Origin: Massilibacteroides sp.
GTDB lineage: Bacteria > Bacteroidota > Bacteroidia > Bacteroidales > Tannerellaceae
Direction: 5' to 3'
NCBI RefSeq assembly: GCF_028705895.1
Contig: NZ_JAQWCQ010000025.1
Location: forward strand, 1-48,828
DNA length: 48,828 nucleotides
Every line of letters starts with the position of its first letter. Within the stretch, counting starts at the first letter, position 1. The notes under the pieces were generated by a model. The model saw only the letters and a list, made by a program, of their open reading frames with translations, searched no databases and was not told where the DNA came from. The position numbers and the translations under genes are program-made. This document shows positions 43,343 through 48,828 of this stretch, one piece after another.

Positions 43343-44643
43343 GTTCGTTTGTTATAGAGGGTGGATACCGCATGTCGGGAGAGATTACACCTCAGGGCGC
43401 AAAAAATGAAGCTTTGCAGGTGATCTGTGCAACTCTCCTTACCGCCTCCAAAGTGGAGATTGCGAATGTTCCCGATATTCTGGATGTAAATAATCTTATC
43501 CAACTCCTGAGAGATATGCGGGTCAAGGTCGAGCGTGTTTCTTCTGATGCATATAGTTTTCAGGCAGATGATGTGGATCTGGATTATTTGAAAACGGAAG
43601 AGTTCCTCCGTAAAAGTGCTTCATTGAGAGGCTCGGTTATGATAGTTGGCCCTTTAATTACACGATTTGGAACCGCTTTGATCCCTAAACCCGGAGGAGA
43701 TAAGATAGGGCGAAGAAGATTAGATACGCATTTTGTAGGTATTCAAAAATTGGGTGCCGAGTTTAAATATGACCCGCAGCGATTAGTTTATGAGATAAAT
43801 GCGAAGCGTCTGAAAGGAGCATACATGCTTTTAGATGAGGCTTCAGTGACGGGAACTGCCAATATATTAATGGCAGCCGTGCTGGCAGAAGGGGTTACAA
43901 CTATCTATAATGCGGCCTGTGAACCGTATTTGCAACAGCTCTCTATTCTGTTGAATGCAATGGGCGCTCGTATTTCGGGGGTGGGGTCTAATCTTCTTAC
44001 AATAGAAGGAGTAGATGAACTGCATGGGGCGATGCATACGATTCTGCCTGACATGATTGAAGTGGGTAGTTTTATCGGTATGGCTGCTATGACCGCTTCT
44101 GATATAACAATAAAGAATACGCGCTATGACATGCTTGGTGTTATTCCTGACTCATTTCGTCGTTTAGGAATTACAGTAGAGCAAATCGGTGATGATATCC
44201 ATGTCCCGACTCATGAATCATATGAAATTGATACGTTTATAGATGGCTCTATTATGACTATTGCAGATGCGCCCTGGCCGGGATTGACACCTGACTTATT
44301 GAGCGTTTTCCTTGTTGTGGCTACACAAGCAGTAGGGAGTGTGTTGATCCATCAGAAAATGTTTGAGAGCCGTCTGTTTTTCGTTGACAAACTGATTGAT
44401 ATGGGAGCGCAAATTATTCTTTGTGATCCGCACCGGGCAACCGTTATTGGCTTGGGGAACAGGTTCAAATTAAGAGGAGCTACTATGGCATCTCCCGATA
44501 TTCGGGCAGGTATTGCTTTGTTGATCGCCGCAATGAGTGCGGAAGGGACAAGTTGTATTCATAATATAGATCAGATTGATCGTGGGTATCAGGATATAGA
44601 CAAGCGTCTGAATCAATTAGGAGCCCGTATTACCCGACTGTGA
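43339..44643 (+). CDS. murA: MurA UDP-GlcNAc enolpyruvyl transferase
   Basis: MurA adds enolpyruvate from phosphoenolpyruvate to UDP-N-acetylglucosamine, the first committed step of peptidoglycan synthesis. The 434-residue protein has the family fold, with GAKNEALQVICATLL near residue 20 and the flexible active loop at PKPGGDKIGRRRLD. In E. coli MurA that loop carries Cys115, the target of fosfomycin. Here the matching position is aspartate, D121 (codon 43699-43701), a change linked to natural fosfomycin resistance in other bacteria. Length and other motifs are normal. It is followed by rimM with a one-base overlap. Confidence 0.95.
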   Translation: MSSFVIEGGYRMSGEITPQGAKNEALQVICATLLTASKVEIANVPDILDVNNLIQLLRDMRVKVERVSSDAYSFQADDVDLDYLKTEEFLRKSASLRGSVMIVGPLITRFGTALIPKPGGDKIGRRRLDTHFVGIQKLGAEFKYDPQRLVYEINAKRLKGAYMLLDEASVTGTANILMAAVLAEGVTTIYNAACEPYLQQLSILLNAMGARISGVGSNLLTIEGVDELHGAMHTILPDMIEVGSFIGMAAMTASDITIKNTRYDMLGVIPDSFRRLGITVEQIGDDIHVPTHESYEIDTFIDGSIMTIADAPWPGLTPDLLSVFLVVATQAVGSVLIHQKMFESRLFFVDKLIDMGAQIILCDPHRATVIGLGNRFKLRGATMASPDIRAGIALLIAAMSAEGTSCIHNIDQIDRGYQDIDKRLNQLGARITRL

Positions 44644-45164
44644 TGATTAGAAAAGAAGATATTGTAAAAATAGGTCAGTTTGCCAAACCGCATGGTATTA
44701 AAGGTGAGATAGCTTTAGTGACTTCCTTTGATTTGTTTGATGCGGATGGTGACTTATATATCATTTGCGAATTAGACGGTATTTTTGTCCCTTTTTTTAT
44801 TGAGGAATCCAGGTATAAATCGGATTCGGTTGTGTTGTTGAAATTAGAGACATTAGATTCGGAAGAAGATGTAAAGCCTTTTACAAACAAGGATGTTTAC
44901 TGTCCTAAAGATTGGGTTGAAAATACAGCGATTGATTCAGGGATCACGTGGGATAATTTTATTGGATATAAAGTGTTTGATACGCAACGTGGATATCTGG
45001 GAGAAATAGAAGATATCGACGATAGTACGTTAAACGTCATTTTTCAGATTACTCATGAACAAATGACATTGTTGGTTCCGGCTGTGGAAGACTTTATTGT
45101 CAAACTCGAACAGGATAAAAAAAGTATAACGATGACAATCCCTGAGGGGTTGTTTGAGCTATAG
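44643..45164 (+). CDS. rimM: RimM 16S rRNA processing factor
   Basis: RimM helps mature the 30S subunit by binding S19 near the 3' domain of 16S rRNA. I use the ATG at 44643, overlapping the murA stop as TGATG. A GTG three bases earlier is possible. The 173-residue protein has the N-terminal RimM barrel (VKIGQFAKPHGIKGEIALV) and a C-terminal PRC-barrel (IGYKVFDTQRGYLGEIEDI, ending LLVPAVEDFIV). No unusual feature is seen. Confidence 0.93.
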   Translation: MIRKEDIVKIGQFAKPHGIKGEIALVTSFDLFDADGDLYIICELDGIFVPFFIEESRYKSDSVVLLKLETLDSEEDVKPFTNKDVYCPKDWVENTAIDSGITWDNFIGYKVFDTQRGYLGEIEDIDDSTLNVIFQITHEQMTLLVPAVEDFIVKLEQDKKSITMTIPEGLFEL

Positions 45165-45235
45165 CAAGTTAATAAGCGTAAAAGGGCTGTCCGGCATATA
45201 CTCTTTTTACTACTTTTACGTTTCAAATAATTAGA

Positions 45236-46108
45236 ATGGCAAGAAAACAGCGGAATAAAACGACAAAATCATTCTGGCACAGAATCCGATTTAAATATAA
45301 GTTGTCTTTTTTTAATGAGACGACGTTGGAAGAGGTTTGGTCTTTCCATCTGTCTCAGTTGTCTGCTTTTGTATCATTAGCCCTGTTTGCTTTTCTGTTG
45401 ATTGCTGTGACGGCATTTATTATCATAAAAACACCTATAAGGAATTATCTGCCTGGATATTTAGATGTTGAAATCCGTAAAGAAATAGTCGACAATGCAT
45501 TGCGTGCTGATTCTTTAGAACGTATGTTGGCTATTCAGTCTTTGTATCTGAATAATGTTACCGGTATTCTGTCCGGTACTCTTCCTATTGATTCTATTAA
45601 AAGGATTGACTCCCTGGCGCAGACTGATGTAAATTATGATATACCTCGCTCAAAGACTGAGACTGAATTTATTAAATCCTTAGAAGAAGAGGAAAAGTAT
45701 AATCTTACCGTATTAAATCCTGCAGCGTCTGTTGCTGATGGTCTGTTTTTTTATAAGCCTGTAAATGGAGTTATCACAGCGAATTATGAGGCCGATATCA
45801 GGCATTATGGGGTGGATATTGCAGCGGAACTAAAAGAGAGTGTGATGGCAACTTTGGATGGTACAGTGGTGTTTACGGGATTTGATCCCAATTTTGGGAA
45901 TGTGATCCAGATTCAACATACAAATGGTTTTTTATCTATATATAAACATAATGAGTTGATTTTAAAACAACAAGGTGATGTGGTTGTTGCCGGAGAGGCG
46001 ATTGCGCTTGTAGGTAATACAGGAAAATTATCTACCGGACCTCACTTGCACTTTGAATTGTGGTATAGAGGAACACCGGTGAATCCGGAAGAATATATTG
46101 TTTTTTAA
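45236..46108 (+). CDS. Membrane-anchored M23 (LytM) peptidase
   Basis: The 290-residue protein probably cuts or regulates cutting of peptidoglycan cross-bridges. It has a basic cytoplasmic start (residues 1-45), one membrane helix (about 43-66), a linker with coiled-coil character, and a C-terminal M23 domain from about residue 180. Zinc ligands are visible as the histidine and aspartate of HYGVD and the second histidine of PHLHFE. The active-site set therefore looks complete, unlike inactive EnvC/NlpD-type relatives. It sits between rimM and dxr, with 5 bases to dxr. Confidence 0.9.
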   Translation: MARKQRNKTTKSFWHRIRFKYKLSFFNETTLEEVWSFHLSQLSAFVSLALFAFLLIAVTAFIIIKTPIRNYLPGYLDVEIRKEIVDNALRADSLERMLAIQSLYLNNVTGILSGTLPIDSIKRIDSLAQTDVNYDIPRSKTETEFIKSLEEEEKYNLTVLNPAASVADGLFFYKPVNGVITANYEADIRHYGVDIAAELKESVMATLDGTVVFTGFDPNFGNVIQIQHTNGFLSIYKHNELILKQQGDVVVAGEAIALVGNTGKLSTGPHLHFELWYRGTPVNPEEYIVF

Positions 46109-46113
46109 AATTC

Positions 46114-47262
46114 ATGAAAAGAAAATTAGCCATATTAGGCTCAACCGGTTCGATAGGAACGCAGGCGCTTGAAGTCGTTAGTGAACATGCGGACTTGTTT
46201 GAGGTTTATGCAATAACAGGGAATAATCAGGTTGATTTGCTGATAAATCAAGCCCGGAAATTTATGCCTGAAGTTGTCGCCATTGCAAATGAACAAAAGT
46301 ATCCAGAACTAAAAGAGGCTTTGGAGGATTTGCCTATTAAGGTTTGGGCAGGTGCAGAAGCTATCGCCCAACTTGTCCAGTTGGAGCCTATAGATATGGT
46401 TTTGACAGCGATGGTTGGTTATTCAGGGTTAAAACCGACGATTGCAGCGATAAAAGCAGGAAAGGCGATTGCTTTAGCCAATAAAGAAACATTGGTTGTC
46501 GCCGGAGAACTGATTACAGCGTTAGCCGCAGAGTATAAAGTTCCTGTAATACCTGTTGATTCCGAACATTCTGCTATTTTTCAGTGTTTAGTTGGTGAAT
46601 ACCAGAATCCCGCTGAAAAAATAATTTTAACAGCTTCGGGAGGGCCTTTTCGTACATTTTCTGTAGAAGAGCTGGCTCGGGTGACTAAGTCTGATGCGCT
46701 TAAACATCCGAATTGGACGATGGGAGCTAAGATAACAATTGATTCAGCTTCTATGATGAATAAAGGATTTGAGATGATTGAGGCAAAATGGTTGTTCGGA
46801 CTCTCGCCGGAGCAAATTCAGATCGTGGTACATCCTCAATCAATTATTCATTCTATGGTGCAGTTCGAGGATGGAGCCGTAATGGCTCAATTGGGTCTGC
46901 CGGATATGAAATTGCCTATAAGTTATGCCTTTTCTTATCCCAAACGCTTGTTTAGCAAAATGCCCCGGTTGGATTTTATGAACTATGCTTCGTTAACATT
47001 TGAAGAACCTGACGTGGCTCGTTTCAGAAATCTTGGATTCGCTTTTGAGGCCGTTCGTCGCGGAGGAAATGTGCCTTGTGTCCTGAATGCTGCAAACGAA
47101 GTGGTCGTTGCTGCTTTCTTACAGGATAAAGTAGGCTTTTTGCAAATGAGTAATCTGATAGAGCAGGTAATGACGAAGGTTGATTTTGTACAGAATCCGA
47201 CGTATGATGATTATGTATTGACCGATGAAGAAACAAGAAAGATAACATCGGAATTGATTTGA
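46114..47262 (+). CDS. dxr: DXP reductoisomerase
   Basis: Dxr converts 1-deoxy-xylulose 5-phosphate to methylerythritol 4-phosphate with NADPH, the committed step of the MEP isoprenoid pathway. The 382-residue protein has the NADPH loop GSTGSIGTQAL near residue 8, ALANKETLVVAGE near 125, metal and substrate residues in PVDSEHSAIFQ and ASGGPFR, and MNKGFEMIEAKWLFG near 210. All are in place. This implies isoprenoids, including the undecaprenyl carrier, come from the MEP route. It is followed by rseP after 29 bases. Confidence 0.96.
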   Translation: MKRKLAILGSTGSIGTQALEVVSEHADLFEVYAITGNNQVDLLINQARKFMPEVVAIANEQKYPELKEALEDLPIKVWAGAEAIAQLVQLEPIDMVLTAMVGYSGLKPTIAAIKAGKAIALANKETLVVAGELITALAAEYKVPVIPVDSEHSAIFQCLVGEYQNPAEKIILTASGGPFRTFSVEELARVTKSDALKHPNWTMGAKITIDSASMMNKGFEMIEAKWLFGLSPEQIQIVVHPQSIIHSMVQFEDGAVMAQLGLPDMKLPISYAFSYPKRLFSKMPRLDFMNYASLTFEEPDVARFRNLGFAFEAVRRGGNVPCVLNAANEVVVAAFLQDKVGFLQMSNLIEQVMTKVDFVQNPTYDDYVLTDEETRKITSELI

Positions 47263-47291
47263 TATAAAAATAAAAAAAGAAATAAAGACAG

Positions 47292-48620
47292 ATGGAGACA
47301 TTTTTAATAAAGGCATTGCAGCTTATCCTTAGCTTATCAATATTAGTAATAGTTCATGAATTCGGACATTTTCTTTTTGCACGTTTATTTAAAGTAAGGG
47401 TTGAGAAATTTTATTTGTTTTTCGATCCCTGGTTTTCTTTATTCAAATTTAAACCGAAGAACAGTGATACGGAATATGGAATAGGTTGGCTCCCCCTTGG
47501 CGGCTACTGTAAGATTTCGGGGATGATTGATGAGAGTATGGATAAGGAGCAAATGGCAGAGCCTGCGAAGCCTTATGAGTTTCGTTCTAAGCCCGCGGGG
47601 CAGCGGTTGCTGATAATGATCGGAGGGGTGCTGTTTAATTTTCTACTGGCCTTGTTTATTTATTCGATGATTCTCTTAGCTTGGGGAGATTCCTATATGC
47701 CAATGAAAAATCTCAAGATGGGGCTTTCTTACAGCGAACCTGCTAAGAATATCGGATTTCAGGATGGTGACCTTCTCTATAAAGCCAATGACGATGTTTT
47801 GGAGCGCTATGAGCAAAACTCGATTCGAAAAGTTATTAATGCTAAAACAGTAACAGTGCTGAGAGATGGTGTCGAAACTGTTATTCCCATTCCGGAAGAC
47901 ATGATGCAGCGTTTGATGCGCGAAAAAACCTATTTTGCTTCCGCTGATAGATTTCCTATGGTGATCTCTTCTTTATATGAAGAAGAATCTCCGGCGAAAG
48001 TAGCCGGACTTATGGCTAATGATAGTATTGTCTCCTTTAATGGGGTGTCTGTGCCGACATTTGTAGAAGCAAATGAATTCTTAGATCAAAATAAGAATGC
48101 GGAAGTAGAGGTTGGTTTTTATCGTAACGGAATGAAACAGACGGTTGTGCTAACTACAACGGAGGAAGGAAAGTTGGGAGTTTATGTGAAATCGTTGGCT
48201 GATTTCTTTCCTTTGGAAACGCAAACATATGGTTTTCTTGAATCATTTCCGGCAGGAATAAAACTGGGCGTAAATACTTTGAAAGGATATGTTTCTGATA
48301 TGAAGCATGTTTTCTCAAAAGAAGGAGCAACAAGCCTGGGCGGATTCGGTACGATCGGGAATATGTTTCCAGCAAAATGGGATTGGAGAAGATTCTGGGA
48401 ACAAACCGCCTTTCTTTCCATAATATTGGCTTTTATGAATATTTTACCAATTCCGGCATTGGATGGAGGGCATGTTATGTTTCTTTTATATGAAGTTGTT
48501 ACGCGTAGAAAACCGAGTGATAAGTTTTTGGAATACGCTCAAATTACAGGAATGTTTTTACTGTTAGGTTTGCTTCTTTATGCTAACGGGAACGATATTC
48601 TTCGAATGTTTGCAAAATAA
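47292..48620 (+). CDS. rseP: RseP-type site-2 zinc metalloprotease
   Basis: RseP cleaves membrane proteins within the bilayer, such as anti-sigma factors or leftover signal peptides. The 442-residue protein has the zinc motif HEFGH near residue 22 in the first helix. The GYCKISGM membrane-reentrant region is near 74, two PDZ domains lie at about 130-300, and the third-ligand segment NILPIPALDGGH is near 380. These are all expected for an active enzyme. In E. coli it acts after DegS on RseA. The local substrate is not known. It is the last complete gene in the window. Confidence 0.95.
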   Translation: METFLIKALQLILSLSILVIVHEFGHFLFARLFKVRVEKFYLFFDPWFSLFKFKPKNSDTEYGIGWLPLGGYCKISGMIDESMDKEQMAEPAKPYEFRSKPAGQRLLIMIGGVLFNFLLALFIYSMILLAWGDSYMPMKNLKMGLSYSEPAKNIGFQDGDLLYKANDDVLERYEQNSIRKVINAKTVTVLRDGVETVIPIPEDMMQRLMREKTYFASADRFPMVISSLYEEESPAKVAGLMANDSIVSFNGVSVPTFVEANEFLDQNKNAEVEVGFYRNGMKQTVVLTTTEEGKLGVYVKSLADFFPLETQTYGFLESFPAGIKLGVNTLKGYVSDMKHVFSKEGATSLGGFGTIGNMFPAKWDWRRFWEQTAFLSIILAFMNILPIPALDGGHVMFLLYEVVTRRKPSDKFLEYAQITGMFLLLGLLLYANGNDILRMFAK

Positions 48621-48722
48621 TTTTAGGAGTAGGGGGTAGTGCTTTTTACTTAGAAAATCATAACTGTTTTTGAATTTGTGAAATTCGGAATGATTATTTC
48701 TTCAAAAATAGTTGTAATAATA
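48621..48722. other. Gap between rseP and the rRNA-like promoter
   Basis: About 100 bases of AT-rich sequence with no gene and no clear rho-independent terminator. It may include upstream activating DNA for the strong promoter that follows, but nothing specific is visible. Confidence 0.4.
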
Positions 48723-48754
48723 TTTGGATTGTATGTTAAAGAGCACTACTTTTG
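48723..48754 (+). promoter_or_regulatory. Full-consensus promoter, probably of an rRNA operon
   Basis: TTTG at 48723-48726 and TACTTTTG at 48747-48754 are separated by 20 bases. Both halves match the Bacteroidota consensus at ideal spacing, the only complete match in the window. The context and the leader that follows resemble ribosomal RNA operons of this phylum. Confidence 0.8.
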
Positions 48755-48828
48755 CACCCGCAATCAGGACGAAGGTTGGGTTGCAAAAAGTTCTTTGAAA
48801 GATTTACATGATCAACAAAAAGTAGTAC
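48755..48828 (+). ncRNA. Probable 5' leader of a 16S rRNA transcript (partial)
   Basis: The leader contains GTTCTTTGAA at 48790-48799, like the boxA-type antitermination sequence ahead of 16S rRNA, then GATTTACATG and AACAAAAAGTAGTAC. Such text is familiar from Bacteroidales rRNA leaders. The mature 16S would begin beyond the window edge, so the call depends on sequence outside my view. Confidence 0.65.

Noticed and set aside
44640-44642. GTG start for rimM
   Set aside because: An ATG three bases later overlaps the murA stop as TGATG, a common coupled start, and gives the usual RimM N-terminus.

Overview
The window reads as a chromosomal stretch from a Bacteroidota member, most likely order Bacteroidales. 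The evidence is a SusC/SusD pair with a glycan-use locus, DUF4290-murA-rimM-M23-dxr-rseP gene order, lipoprotein-rich envelope genes, few Shine-Dalgarno sites, and many promoters of the form TAnnTTTG. I cannot name a genus from the sequence alone. The right edge ends in what looks like the promoter and leader of a ribosomal RNA operon.

Layout. (1) 1-14923: a split [NiFe]-hydrogenase maturation locus. hypC, hypD and a hypE fragment lie on the minus strand. hypF, hypA, hypB, an ECF-type S component and an FmdE-like gene lie on the plus strand. A three-gene RND efflux operon (1783-7487) sits between the two arms, and a HEAT-methyltransferase plus PD-(D/E)xK nuclease pair (10792-13076) sits between hypA and hypB. 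Four genes of the module carry lesions: hypE is truncated, hypD and hypB each have a one-base frameshift, and fmdE has an in-frame TGA. hypF, hypA and hypC look intact. No other gene in the window appears broken, so the lesions cluster in one functional module and suggest its decay. (2) 14928-16136: a THUMP-like methyltransferase. (3) 16196-31186, minus strand: a polysaccharide utilisation locus running SusC, SusD, MFS transporter, three tandem GH10 enzymes, a glucarate-dehydratase-type enolase, an IclR regulator, an SDR, an RraA-family protein and a beta-propeller lactonase. I read it as glycan cleavage at the surface or periplasm, import, then oxidation or dehydration and aldol cleavage of an acid sugar. 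(4) 31317-38246, minus strand: SbcCD nuclease, an acyl-CoA synthetase and a pseudouridine synthase. (5) 38338-40125: a GH20 hexosaminidase. (6) 40352-42562, minus strand: ahpC-ahpF peroxide defence. (7) 42737-48620, plus strand: a housekeeping envelope cluster, DUF4290, murA, rimM, an M23 peptidase, dxr and rseP. (8) 48723-48828: a consensus promoter and rRNA-like leader.

The structure least explained by ordinary annotation is a pair of tandem-repeat arrays, at 7824-7911 (four units) and 40170-40235 (three units). They have unrelated sequences but the same geometry: contiguous 22-bp units, each an 8-bp arm, a 6-bp centre and an 8-bp arm. The first array shows a compensatory base change in one arm pair. 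I cannot assign a function to them. Other points worth a second look are the acid-sugar PUL, the divergent GH10 triplet, the HEAT-methyltransferase fusion, and the hydrogenase-module decay.

All calls are from reading the sequence and translations; no database search was run.
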